Source of the DNA: Flavobacteriaceae bacterium TMED121
GTDB lineage: Bacteria > Bacteroidota > Bacteroidia > Flavobacteriales > Flavobacteriaceae
DNA length: 16,198 nucleotides
Reading direction: 5' to 3'
Assembly (NCBI GenBank): GCA_002171295.2
Contig: NHFW02000030.1
Location: forward strand, 13,907 to 30,104
The notes beneath the pieces were generated by a model. The model was given only the letters and a program-made list of their open reading frames with translations. It searched no databases and was not told the DNA's origin. The position numbers and the translations under genes were made by a program. This document shows positions 7,782 through 15,390 of this stretch, piece by piece. Every line of letters starts with the position of its first letter. The stretch's first letter is position 1.

Positions 7782-9107
7782 ATGAAACTTAAATCATTAA
7801 TTTCCTGTTCATTCTTAATTTTCGTTGTTACTTTCTCATACTCCCAAACATCAAATAACCCATGGTCTTTAGCAGTTGGAGTTAATGCTATTGGGTTAAT
7901 GAATGAAAGTAATATTGACTCTGAGATGGGATTTGGGTTCCCCTACATAGGTGTTTCAAGACATATTAAGGGTGGACTTTCAATTGGTGCACAATATAAT
8001 ATTGGAGAATCTAAAGTTAATAACATAACAAAAGATTATGTATCAATTGATGGTTTTTTAAAATATAACCTTTCTAATAAAAAATTTATACCCTTTATAA
8101 TTGGAGGCTATGGGTTATCTAATTTTGAAAATGATTCCGAGGCAGATGGTTATTTTCCTTCTAGGAGTGCTGGAAGGACAATTTTTGGTGGAATTGGTTT
8201 TGATATCTTTTTTACTGAAAAAATTTCCTTAAAGCTTTTGTCTTCATATAGGTCTTCAAGTGAAAATGGGAGTTTCAATCACATTCAAAACGTAGCCGCT
8301 TTAACATTTAATTTTGGAGGACGTGATTCAGACAAAGATGGTATAACAGACAAAAAAGACAAATGCCCTGAAATTCCCGGATTAAAAGAATTCGAAGGAT
8401 GTCCAGATACTGATGGAGATTCAGTTCCAGATAATAAGGATGGTTGCCCTGAAGATTTTGGCTTAGTTGAACTTAATGGTTGCCCAGATTATGATAATGA
8501 CGGGATAATTGATAAAAACGATTCTTGTCCAAATGAGTCAGGTCTTGAAGAATTTAATGGTTGCCCTGACTCAGATGAAGATGGTGTTATTGATGGTGAA
8601 GACAAGTGTCCTGATATATCAGGTGACCCAGAAAATGAAGGTTGCCCTTGGCCAGATACAGATGGAGATTCTATTTCAGATAATATTGATTCATGTCCTG
8701 ATCAACCAGGTACCATAGAAAACAGCGGTTGTCCTGAGCTTTCATCCGAAATAGTAATCACTATCAATGAATTATCCACACAAATTAATTTTGCAGCTGC
8801 TTCTTTTAGAATTCAGGGTAAATCTGTCAAAGAGGCGCTTATTGAAATTAAAATTCTTTTAGATGATAACCCTGATGGAAACCTAGTAATTGAGGGACAT
8901 ACATCGAGTGATGGCGACGAAGAAGATAATCTTAAACTTTCTAAAAATAGAGCTGATGCTGTTAGAAATTATCTAATCAGTGTTGGTGTAAATCCGGAAA
9001 GATTAAAAACAGAGGGTTATGGTGAGGAAAAACCTTTGTCGGATAATGACACAATGGAAGGAAGACTTTCAAACCGAAGGGTCCAGTTTAGAGCAGATTT
9101 TAAATAA
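7782..9107 (+). CDS. OmpA-family outer-membrane protein with five TSP3 repeats
   Basis: 441 residues if started at the ATG that begins [10 protein letters not shown], which gives a clean signal peptide (cleavage near SYS|Q, residue 21); an ATG 21 codons upstream would bury it behind an A/T-encoded extension. Residues about 24-180 form an eight-strand-like beta-barrel ending in AALTFNFGG. Five calcium-binding-type TSP3 repeats follow (about 182-319), each with a DxDxDG(I/V)xD loop and CP pairs, giving ten cysteines. The C-terminal OmpA/MotB domain (about 323-441) has [16 protein letters not shown] and RLSNRRVQF and would tether the outer membrane to peptidoglycan. The Asp that binds diaminopimelate in E. 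coli OmpA (D271) is replaced by Ser375, while the Arg partner (R286) is kept as R390. Likely role: envelope integrity. It converges on rpe. Confidence 0.9.
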   Translation: MKLKSLISCSFLIFVVTFSYSQTSNNPWSLAVGVNAIGLMNESNIDSEMGFGFPYIGVSRHIKGGLSIGAQYNIGESKVNNITKDYVSIDGFLKYNLSNKKFIPFIIGGYGLSNFENDSEADGYFPSRSAGRTIFGGIGFDIFFTEKISLKLLSSYRSSSENGSFNHIQNVAALTFNFGGRDSDKDGITDKKDKCPEIPGLKEFEGCPDTDGDSVPDNKDGCPEDFGLVELNGCPDYDNDGIIDKNDSCPNESGLEEFNGCPDSDEDGVIDGEDKCPDISGDPENEGCPWPDTDGDSISDNIDSCPDQPGTIENSGCPELSSEIVITINELSTQINFAAASFRIQGKSVKEALIEIKILLDDNPDGNLVIEGHTSSDGDEEDNLKLSKNRADAVRNYLISVGVNPERLKTEGYGEEKPLSDNDTMEGRLSNRRVQFRADFK

Positions 9108-9109
9108 TT

Positions 9110-9130
9110 AAAAAAGTGAGTCAATCACTT
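9110..9130 (-). terminator. Intrinsic terminator downstream of rpe
   Basis: Read on the minus strand, AAGTGA, a 5-base loop and TCACTT form a 6-bp stem that runs into six T. It starts seven bases after the rpe stop and lies between convergent genes. In the plus direction the same stem has no T-tract, so it is a poorer terminator for the OmpA gene. Confidence 0.6.
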
Positions 9131-9136
9131 CCTGGT

Positions 9137-9787
9137 TTATGTCTTTTTGAGTGTAGCAATTGTTTCGGAAGGATTTTTTGAAGAGAAAACATAGCTCCCA
9201 GCGACCAATATATCAGCACCACAATCAATTAAAGTCTTTGCATTTTTATTTGTTATTCCACCATCAATTTCGATTAGCGTTGAAGCTTTAGATTTATTAA
9301 TTATTGTTTTTAACTCCTTAACCTTATCATAAGTATTTTTAATAAAATTCTGCCCTCCAAAACCTGGATTTACACTCATTAAGCAAACTAAATCGATATC
9401 ATTTATGATTGCATCCAGAAGTTTTACAGGTGTATGGGGATTAAGCGCTACACCTGCTTTCATTCCATTTGATTTGATAGTCTGCAATGTTCTGTTAAGA
9501 TGGGTTGAAGCTTCATAGTGCACAGTTAGAATTTCACTACCTAGCTCTGCAAAGACCTCAATATAGCGCTCAGGCTCAACGATCATTAAATGAACATCTA
9601 ATGGCTTTTTAGCGTGACTAGCAATTGATTTTATTACAGGCATCCCAAAGGATATATTTGGAACAAAAACCCCATCCATAACATCTATATGAAACCAATC
9701 AGCTTGACTTTTGTTGATCATATTGCAATCTCTTTCAAGATTACCAAAGTCTGCTGCTAGAATTGAGGGTGCTATTAGTGATCCCAT
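9137..9787 (-). CDS. rpe: Ribulose-phosphate 3-epimerase
   Basis: 216-residue cytoplasmic TIM-barrel enzyme that interconverts ribulose-5-phosphate and xylulose-5-phosphate in the pentose phosphate pathway. With the ATG at 9787 as residue 1, the catalytic metal-site residues fall at the canonical numbers: H33 and D35 in HIDVMDG, H66 in DVHLM and D175 in EIDGGI. The MSVNPGFGGQ loop and the terminal phosphate-binding VAGSYVF segment are also present. A longer frame opening with TTG at 9811 would add eight residues (FFFKEIK-type) and would start inside the upstream terminator hairpin, so it is rejected; AAAGAG upstream of the ATG can serve as ribosome binding site. The gene follows rpoD by 43 bases, with a terminator in between, so it depends on read-through or on its own promoter. 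Confidence 0.95.
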   Translation of the reverse strand: MGSLIAPSILAADFGNLERDCNMINKSQADWFHIDVMDGVFVPNISFGMPVIKSIASHAKKPLDVHLMIVEPERYIEVFAELGSEILTVHYEASTHLNRTLQTIKSNGMKAGVALNPHTPVKLLDAIINDIDLVCLMSVNPGFGGQNFIKNTYDKVKELKTIINKSKASTLIEIDGGITNKNAKTLIDCGADILVAGSYVFSSKNPSETIATLKKT

Positions 9788-9799
9788 TTTAATCTCTTT

Positions 9800-9824
9800 A
9801 AAAAAAAACAACCAAAAGGTTGCT
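9800..9824 (-). terminator. Intrinsic terminator between rpoD and rpe
   Basis: On the minus strand GCAACC-TTTT-GGTTGT forms a compact stem (CAACC/GGTTG plus a G-T and an A-T pair) with a four-T loop, followed directly by a run of nine T (9800-9808). It begins six bases after the rpoD stop. This is a textbook hairpin plus T-tract and the strongest terminator in the window. Confidence 0.75.
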
Positions 9825-9830
9825 GGAAAA

Positions 9831-10694
9831 TTATCCCAAGTAAGTTTTTAAAATTTTACTTCTTGAGGTGTGTTTTAACCTTCTAATGGCCTTTTCTTTA
9901 ATCTGCCTTACTCGCTCCCTCGTTAAGTCGAATGTCTCTCCTATTTCCTCTAATGTCATTGCGTGTTGATTGCCTAATCCAAAATAAAGTCTAACTACAT
10001 CAGCTTCTCGCGGTGTTAAAGTTTCTAAGGCCCTTTCAATCTCAGTTCTAAGTGATTCATGTAAAAGAGTTTTATCTGGATTAGGAGACTCTCCACTATT
10101 TAATACGTCATAAAGATTTGAGTCTTCTCCTTCTACTAAGGGAGCATCCATAGAAACATGCCTTCCAGAATTTTTCAAAGACTCCTTGACATCATTAATG
10201 GTCATATCAAGCTCCTTGGCTATTTCTTCCGCAGAAGGTGCCCTCTCGTGGGCTTGCTCTAAAAAGGCATAGGTTTTATTGATTTTATTGATGGAACCGA
10301 TCTTATTAAGGGGCAATCGTACAATTCTAGATTGTTCCGCAAGTGCTTGTAAAATAGATTGGCGAATCCACCATACCGCATAAGAAATAAATTTAAATCC
10401 ACGTGTCTCATCAAATCTTTGAGCAGCTTTAATCAAACCTAAATTCCCTTCATTTATAAGGTCTGGAAGTGTTAAACCTTGATTTTGGTATTGCTTAGCA
10501 ACCGAAACTACAAAACGTAGATTAGCTTTTGTAAGTTTTTCCAATGCAATTTGGTCTCCTGCTTTAATTCGTTGTGCTAATTCAACTTCCTCCTCAGCAG
10601 TTATTAAATCAACCTTACCAATCTCTTGAAGGTATTTATCTAAAGAAGCGGTTTCTCTGTTAGTAACCTGTTTGGTAATTTTAAGCTGTCTCAT
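9831..10694 (-). CDS. rpoD: Primary RNA polymerase sigma factor (sigma-70 family)
   Basis: 287-residue housekeeping sigma factor of the compact Bacteroidota type, lacking the long region 1.1 and the non-conserved insert of E. coli RpoD. Region 1.2 is at about 17-50. Region 2 (about 54-125) includes [34 protein letters not shown] and the promoter-melting [13 protein letters not shown] segment. Region 3 is at about 130-205. Region 4 (about 222-283) has the helix-turn-helix [20 protein letters not shown], which reads the -33 element. In this phylum the enzyme recognises TTG/TAnnTTTG promoters, matching the boxes noted before rpsO and fbaA. The ATG start opens the usual [14 protein letters not shown] sequence of this family. 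It lies 108 bases downstream of pnp as annotated and is followed by a good terminator. Confidence 0.95.
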   Translation of the reverse strand: MRQLKITKQVTNRETASLDKYLQEIGKVDLITAEEEVELAQRIKAGDQIALEKLTKANLRFVVSVAKQYQNQGLTLPDLINEGNLGLIKAAQRFDETRGFKFISYAVWWIRQSILQALAEQSRIVRLPLNKIGSINKINKTYAFLEQAHERAPSAEEIAKELDMTINDVKESLKNSGRHVSMDAPLVEGEDSNLYDVLNSGESPNPDKTLLHESLRTEIERALETLTPREADVVRLYFGLGNQHAMTLEEIGETFDLTRERVRQIKEKAIRRLKHTSRSKILKTYLG

Positions 10695-10802
10695 TTAGAT
10701 TATTTGTTTATACTTATTATACGTTTAAAAATAAATAATGTTTCAAACAAGTTGATTTTTTTGATTTATTCTTTTTTATCGGACCTGTCTCTTCTTTCTG
10801 GT
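10695..10802 (-). promoter_or_regulatory. pnp-rpoD intergenic region with possible rpoD promoter
   Basis: 108 A/T-rich bases. On the minus strand there is TTGAAA, a 19-base spacer and TATAAT ending about 30 bases before the rpoD ATG, and an overlapping near-match to the phylum -7 box (TATTTTTA). Neither is exact, so the promoter call is tentative. The pnp-proximal half may be coding if the pnp frameshift is real. Confidence 0.3.
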
Positions 10803-10814
10803 CTATTTTTTTTT
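10766..10814 (-). other. A9 tract and out-of-frame 3' extension of pnp
   Basis: Nine A (10806-10814 as T on the plus strand) encode the last three lysines of the annotated PNPase before TAG. If the tract is read as eight A, translation continues as [16 protein letters not shown] and stops at TAA (10766-10768), giving 723 instead of 711 residues. [11 protein letters not shown] closely repeats [11 protein letters not shown] just upstream, which is unlikely by chance and suggests that the true or ancestral frame continues here. Confidence 0.6.
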
Positions 10815-12938
10815 ATCATTTCTTTCAGATCGTTCAGGCCTTGGAAGCAGTGCCTTGCGTGAGACTCTAGGCTTCCTTGTTTTGGGATCAATTCCAAAAT
10901 ATTTAACATCAAAAGTATCTCCAAGATTTATTTCATCTGTAACCTTGTCAATTCGGTCCCAAGAAACCTCTGAAATATGAAGCAATATTTCATTACCAGG
11001 AACAAACTCAACAACAGCTCCAAAGTCTAGTATTTTGATAACGTTAACATTATAAATTTTACCAACTTCAGGTTTAAAAGTAATATTATTTATTTTTTCA
11101 ATTGCAGCATCAATTTTCTCCTGATTAACCCCTAGAATTTCGATAACACCTAATTCTCCATCTTCCTCAATGACTATAGTAGTATCGGTTTCTTTCTGCA
11201 TTTCTTGAATTACTTTACCACCAGGACCAATCACTGCACCAATAAATTCATTAGGTATAGTTAAACTTACCATTTTTGGCGCATGAGCTTTGACATTATC
11301 ATTTGGCTTTTCTATAGTTTCTGAAATTTTTTCTAATATGTGGAGACGACCTTCACGAGCCTGTTTAAGCGCCTTAACTAAAATTTCATAGGATAATCCT
11401 TTGATTTTTATATCCATTTGGCAGGCAGTAATACCGTCTACTGTTCCAGTAACTTTAAAATCCATATCGCCAAGGTGGTCTTCATCTCCTAAAATATCAC
11501 TTAAAACAGCATATCTATCCCCATCGCTAATCAATCCCATAGCAATTCCGGAAACAGGCTTTTTGATTTGAATACCAGCATCCATTAAAGCCATCGTTCC
11601 AGAGCAAACTGTTGCCATTGATGAGGATCCGTTAGATTCTAATACCTCGCTTACTACACGGACAGTATATGGACAATCTTCTGGAACCATTGACTTAAGA
11701 CCTCTTTGAGCTAAGTTACCGTGGCCAACTTCACGTCTGGAGGTACCTCTAATAGGCCTTGCTTCTCCAGTACAGAATGGGGGGAAATTATAGTGTAAGT
11801 AAAATCTTTCTTCCCCTTCATAAGAAGGCATATCAATTTGATTTGCCTCTCTTGAAGTTCCTAATGTAACTGTAGCTAATGCTTGAGTTTCTCCACGAGT
11901 AAAAATAGAAGACCCATGGGTTGAAGGTAAATAATCAACTTCACACCATATTGGTCTTATTTCGTCTGTTTTTCTCCCATCTAAACGAATTCCTTCGCTT
12001 AATACAACTTCTCTAACAGCTTCTTTTTGAGCTTTACTGAAATACTTTCCTATTAATGGGGCAACTTCTTCAAGTTCGTCCTCGGAAAAACTGGCTTTTA
12101 TGTCTTCTTTAACCTCACTAAATGCAAGACTACGCTCAGCTTTTCCAGTCCCTCTCTTTGCAATTTCATAACATTGATCATAAGCAGCTTTGTGAATCTT
12201 TTGCTCTAGTTCTAAATTCTCTTCTTCCTCGTCGTATTCTCTGACTTCTTTTTTACCTACTTCTGTTGCAAGTTTTATCTGAGCTTCGATTTGAACTTTA
12301 ATGGCGTCGTGAGCAAATTTAATGGCCTCTACCATTTCCTCCTCGCTACATTCATCCATTTCTCCTTCAACCATCATAACTGAGTCTGCAGAGGCACCAA
12401 TCATCATGTCGATATCGGCGGTTTCTAACTGAGTGCGGCTAGGATTAATAACTAGCTCACCTTCTACACGAGCAACTCGGGCCTCCGATATCGCACATTC
12501 AAATGGAAAGTCACTTAGTTGAATTGCTGCTGAAGCTGCCAAACCAGCCAAAGCATCGGGCATAACATTTTCGTCATGAGACATTAGTTGAATCATAACT
12601 TGAACTTCATTGTGATAGTCTTTTGGGAAAAGTGGGCGCAATACACGGTCAACTAATCGCATAGTTAGTACTTCCCCATCACTTGGACGCGCCTCCCTTT
12701 TAAAGAATCCACCGGGATATCTACCTGCTGCAGCAAATTTTTCTCTGTAGTCTACTGTAAGCGGTAAAAAATCCACTGGAGCAGAATTATAATTGGATAC
12801 TACGGTGCATAGTAACATGCAGTCACCCATTCTAACTACAACTGAACCATGTGCTTGTTTTGCAAGTTTCCCGGTTTCAATAGTAATTTTTCTTCCGTCG
12901 TTTAAACGAATTTCTTGTGTAAATATTTTAGGTATCAT
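10803..12938 (-). CDS. pnp: Polyribonucleotide nucleotidyltransferase (PNPase)
   Basis: 711-residue 3'-to-5' phosphorolytic exoribonuclease of RNA decay, acting as a cytoplasmic trimer. Domain order is complete: RNase PH domain 1 (about 10-145, with [12 protein letters not shown]), the alpha-helical linker (about 240-310), catalytic RNase PH domain 2 (about 315-540, with [37 protein letters not shown] and the acidic metal site [13 protein letters not shown] at 483-495), a KH domain with GPGG (571-574), and an S1 domain (about 625-695). The protein ends in a short basic tail, [15 protein letters not shown]. The tail stops directly after a nine-A run, and a one-base shorter run would add twelve residues (see the separate entry). 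The gene follows rpsO, as in many bacteria; the 89-base gap carries an inverted repeat that may affect expression. Confidence 0.95.
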   Translation of the reverse strand: MIPKIFTQEIRLNDGRKITIETGKLAKQAHGSVVVRMGDCMLLCTVVSNYNSAPVDFLPLTVDYREKFAAAGRYPGGFFKREARPSDGEVLTMRLVDRVLRPLFPKDYHNEVQVMIQLMSHDENVMPDALAGLAASAAIQLSDFPFECAISEARVARVEGELVINPSRTQLETADIDMMIGASADSVMMVEGEMDECSEEEMVEAIKFAHDAIKVQIEAQIKLATEVGKKEVREYDEEEENLELEQKIHKAAYDQCYEIAKRGTGKAERSLAFSEVKEDIKASFSEDELEEVAPLIGKYFSKAQKEAVREVVLSEGIRLDGRKTDEIRPIWCEVDYLPSTHGSSIFTRGETQALATVTLGTSREANQIDMPSYEGEERFYLHYNFPPFCTGEARPIRGTSRREVGHGNLAQRGLKSMVPEDCPYTVRVVSEVLESNGSSSMATVCSGTMALMDAGIQIKKPVSGIAMGLISDGDRYAVLSDILGDEDHLGDMDFKVTGTVDGITACQMDIKIKGLSYEILVKALKQAREGRLHILEKISETIEKPNDNVKAHAPKMVSLTIPNEFIGAVIGPGGKVIQEMQKETDTTIVIEEDGELGVIEILGVNQEKIDAAIEKINNITFKPEVGKIYNVNVIKILDFGAVVEFVPGNEILLHISEVSWDRIDKVTDEINLGDTFDVKYFGIDPKTRKPRVSRKALLPRPERSERNDKKK

Positions 12939-12947
12939 TTTTATTTA

Positions 12948-12990
12948 GTTGGTTGAAAATCTTTTCTTGTTGTGTGTTGAAGCAACCAAC
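12948..12990 (-). promoter_or_regulatory. Inverted repeat in the pnp leader
   Basis: GTTGGTTG and CAACCAAC (12948-12955 and 12983-12990 on the plus strand) are perfect 8-base complements separated by 27 bases, placed in the 89-base rpsO-pnp gap just ahead of the pnp ATG. There is no T-tract, so it is not a terminator. In E. coli a hairpin at the same place is cut by RNase III and mediates pnp autoregulation; an analogous role here is inference only. Confidence 0.5.
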
Positions 12991-13027
12991 GAAAAACTAT
13001 TTAAGAAAATAGAATTATTTTTGAAAC

Positions 13028-13297
13028 TTATTTTCTTAAACTTAATTCACTGATAATTGATCGATAACGCTCAATATCTTTTGTTTTGAGATAATCTAAA
13101 AGTTGACGGCGTTTGCCTACTAGTTTAACTAATGATCGTTCCGTATTGAAATCCTTTTTGTTATTCTTAAGATGGTTAGATAAGTGATCGATTCGATGGG
13201 AAAATAATGCAATTTGCCCTTCAGCAGAACCAGTATCTGCTTCAGACTTTCCGTGCTTCTTGAAAATCTTTTTTTTTAACTCTTTATTTAAATACAT
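13028..13297 (-). CDS. rpsO: 30S ribosomal protein S15
   Basis: 89 residues, the standard length, so complete. S15 binds the 16S rRNA three-way junction early in 30S assembly. The family core DTGSAEGQIALFSHRIDHL (21-39) is followed by NHLKNNKKD (41-49), the VGKRRQLLDYLK segment (60-71) and the basic end RYRSIISELSLRK. The ATG at 13297 is the only sensible start. It precedes pnp by 89 bases, the classic rpsO-pnp arrangement, and follows accD by 87 bases, where an exact phylum-type -7 box suggests that it also has its own promoter. Confidence 0.96.
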   Translation of the reverse strand: MYLNKELKKKIFKKHGKSEADTGSAEGQIALFSHRIDHLSNHLKNNKKDFNTERSLVKLVGKRRQLLDYLKTKDIERYRSIISELSLRK

Positions 13298-13341
13298 GCA
13301 AATATTAATTTTAATGATTATTATGTATGGTAAACCGCCTG

Positions 13342-13349
13342 CAAATATA
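13342..13349 (-). promoter_or_regulatory. Candidate rpsO promoter -7 box
   Basis: On the minus strand the octamer TATATTTG matches the Bacteroidota -7 consensus TAnnTTTG exactly. It lies in the accD-rpsO gap, 44 bases before the rpsO ATG. I see no TTG at the expected -33 distance, so only one of the two elements supports it. Confidence 0.45.
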
Positions 13350-13384
13350 TATGTAATTATTTGATATACTGACCTGTTTCTAGA

Positions 13385-14242
13385 TTAATCTCTTAAGGGA
13401 TGATTTAGAATCAAGTCCAGATAAAGATTGATTTTCTCTTTTAGCAACTTTCGATGACAAATAAAGTCTAAAAACCCTTTTTCCAATAAAAATTCGCTTC
13501 TTTGAAATCCCTTCGGTAAATCTTTTCCTGTGGTATCTTTAACTACTCTCGGACCAGCAAATGCTATTAGGGCACCTGGTTCCGAAATATTTATATCCCC
13601 CAACATTGCAAATGAGGCAGTTGTTCCACCTGTAGTTGGATCAGTGCATAGGGATATATACGGTATTTTTGATTCTGACAATTCTGCTAGTTTAGCAGAA
13701 GTTTTTGCCATCTGCATCAATGAATTTGCAGATTCCATCATTCTTGCTCCGCCAGATTTTGATATAATTACTAAAGGCAAATGATTTTTTATGGCATAAT
13801 CAATTGCTCGAGTAATTTTTTCACCAACAACTGAACCCATTGACCCCCCAATAAAATTAAAATCCATACATGCAACTACTAAATCTTTACCTTTAGATTT
13901 TCCAACAGCAGTTCTAATTGCATCATACAATCCCGACTTTTTTTGAGCTTCTTTTAGACGATCAGAATATTTTTTCGAATCTTTGAATTTTAAAAAATCT
14001 TTAGACCTTAACTTGATATCTAATTCTTTAAAATGATTATCATCAAATAGAATTTCAAAATATTCTCTACTTCCAATATGTACATGGTAATCATCCTCGG
14101 GTGAGACATAAAAATTAGATGCTAATTCTTGTGTTTCGATGATCTTGCCTGTAGGGGTTTTATACCATAGTCCTTTAGGTATATCTTTCTTTTCCTCGGT
14201 GCGGGTTTGAATTCCTTTCTCACTTCGTTTAAACCAACTCAT
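13385..14242 (-). CDS. accD: Acetyl-CoA carboxylase carboxyltransferase subunit beta
   Basis: 285-residue cytoplasmic subunit that, with AccA, transfers the carboxyl group from carboxybiotin to acetyl-CoA for fatty-acid synthesis. The crotonase-like core is intact: [14 protein letters not shown] (130-143), [11 protein letters not shown] (161-171), [16 protein letters not shown] (201-216), [13 protein letters not shown] (221-233) and the C-terminal [11 protein letters not shown] (250-260). The N-terminal zinc finger has lost all four cysteines of the E. coli protein: WYKTPTGK and YVSPEDDYH stand where the CxxC pairs belong, and one residue is missing. I believe related flavobacterial proteins share this. 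The start is the ATG giving MSWFKR, the normal beginning of AccD; a frame extended to a TTG at 14263 is not credible. It follows fbaA by 36 bases and is probably co-transcribed with it. Confidence 0.95.
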   Translation of the reverse strand: MSWFKRSEKGIQTRTEEKKDIPKGLWYKTPTGKIIETQELASNFYVSPEDDYHVHIGSREYFEILFDDNHFKELDIKLRSKDFLKFKDSKKYSDRLKEAQKKSGLYDAIRTAVGKSKGKDLVVACMDFNFIGGSMGSVVGEKITRAIDYAIKNHLPLVIISKSGGARMMESANSLMQMAKTSAKLAELSESKIPYISLCTDPTTGGTTASFAMLGDINISEPGALIAFAGPRVVKDTTGKDLPKGFQRSEFLLEKGFLDFICHRKLLKEKINLYLDLILNHPLRD

Positions 14243-14278
14243 GTTATTATCTGTATAGTTCAAATTTATTAAAACCGC

Positions 14279-15349
14279 TTAATCGAGCGTGTTTATATTG
14301 TTCAAATCCTCAAATGCCTTCTTCAATCGTCTTTTGAAGGTTAACTCACCCTCTCTAAGCCATTTTCTTGGATCATAAAACTTTTTGTTAGGTACATCTG
14401 ATCCCTCAGGGTTTCCAATTTGTTTCTTTAGATAATCTATATTATCAACCATATAATCTCTTATGCCTTCTGTAAAGGCAAATTGAAGATCAGTATCTAT
14501 ATTCATTTTAATTACACCGTATCCAATTGATTCACGAATTTCTTCTATTGAAGATCCTGAGCCTCCATGAAAAACAAAATCAACTGTATTATTTGCAAGA
14601 TTAAATTTTTGTGAAATATATTCTTGAGAGTTTTTGAGAATTTTAGGGGTAAGTTTCACATTTCCAGGTTTATAAACTCCGTGAACGTTTCCAAAAGCAG
14701 CAGCTATTGTAAATTTAGAACTAATTTTACTAAGCTCCTCAAAAGCATAAGCTACCTCTTCGGGTTGAGTGTATAATTTTGAAGCGTCTATATCAGTGTT
14801 GTCGACTCCATCCTCTTCTCCTCCTGTTACTCCTAGTTCAACTTCTAAAGTCATTCCCATCTTGTCCATTCTCGAGAGGTAATTTTTACAGGTTTCAATA
14901 TTTTCTTCTAAAGGTTCCTCAGAGAGATCGATCATATGGGAACTAAAAAGAGGTTTCCCATTTTGTTTAAAAAAGATTTCTCCAGCATCCAATAAACCAT
15001 CAATCCAGGGTAGTAGTTTTTTTGAACAGTGGTCTGTGTGAAGTATTACGGTAGCTCCATAAAATTTTGCTAATTCATGGACATGTTTTGCACCAGAAAT
15101 CCCACCTGCAATCGCTGATCTTTGATTTTCGTTAGACATGCCCTTTCCAGCCATAAACTGAGATCCACCGTTTGAAAATTGAATAATTACTGGGCTATTT
15201 AGATCAGCGGCAGTTTCCATAACACTATTAACCGAATTACTCCCAACTACATTTACCGCGGGAAGCGCAAATGATTTTTTCTTTGCAAAGTTGAATAGTT
15301 GTTTTACTTGACCTCCTGTAAGTACGCCTTTTGGAAATTCTTCACTCAT
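14279..15349 (-). CDS. fbaA: Class II fructose-1,6-bisphosphate aldolase
   Basis: 356-residue zinc-dependent aldolase of the E. coli FbaA subtype, splitting fructose-1,6-bisphosphate in glycolysis and forming it in gluconeogenesis. Catalytic D106 and zinc ligand H107 are in LHTDHCSKK; E171 is in LEVELGVTGG, followed by the EEDGVDN signature (178-184). Zinc ligands H223 (GNVHGVY) and H261 (FHGGSGSS) and the substrate-binding MNIDTDLQ (282-289) are all present. Length matches the family, so it is complete. ATG at 15349 precedes MSEEFPKGVLTGGQ, a normal start. It lies 41 bases after the Omp85-family gene and 36 before accD. An exact TACTTTTG -7 box in the upstream gap suggests that transcription can start just before it. 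Confidence 0.96.
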   Translation of the reverse strand: MSEEFPKGVLTGGQVKQLFNFAKKKSFALPAVNVVGSNSVNSVMETAADLNSPVIIQFSNGGSQFMAGKGMSNENQRSAIAGGISGAKHVHELAKFYGATVILHTDHCSKKLLPWIDGLLDAGEIFFKQNGKPLFSSHMIDLSEEPLEENIETCKNYLSRMDKMGMTLEVELGVTGGEEDGVDNTDIDASKLYTQPEEVAYAFEELSKISSKFTIAAAFGNVHGVYKPGNVKLTPKILKNSQEYISQKFNLANNTVDFVFHGGSGSSIEEIRESIGYGVIKMNIDTDLQFAFTEGIRDYMVDNIDYLKKQIGNPEGSDVPNKKFYDPRKWLREGELTFKRRLKKAFEDLNNINTLD

Positions 15350-15367
15350 TTATATAAATTTAAGAAA

Positions 15368-15375
15368 CAAAAGTA
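15368..15375 (-). promoter_or_regulatory. Candidate fbaA promoter -7 box
   Basis: On the minus strand TACTTTTG matches TAnnTTTG exactly, 18 bases upstream of the fbaA ATG in the 41-base gap. The implied leader would be only about a dozen bases, and no TTG is seen at the usual -33 spacing, so support is partial. Confidence 0.35.
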
Positions 15376-15390
15376 TCAAACTTTTTCAGT

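Noticed and set aside
8325..8741. Tandem repeat array in the DNA
   Set aside because: The periodicity is that of the five TSP3 protein repeats in the OmpA-family protein; the DNA copies have diverged and there is no CRISPR-like repeat/spacer pattern.
9788..9811. Extended rpe start at a TTG (9811)
   Set aside because: The extra residues are encoded by the T-tract of the rpoD terminator, and catalytic residues fall at the canonical numbers only with the ATG at 9787.
14243..14263. Extended accD start at a TTG (14263)
   Set aside because: AccD proteins normally begin MSWFKR, encoded from the ATG at 14242; the seven extra codons are leader.
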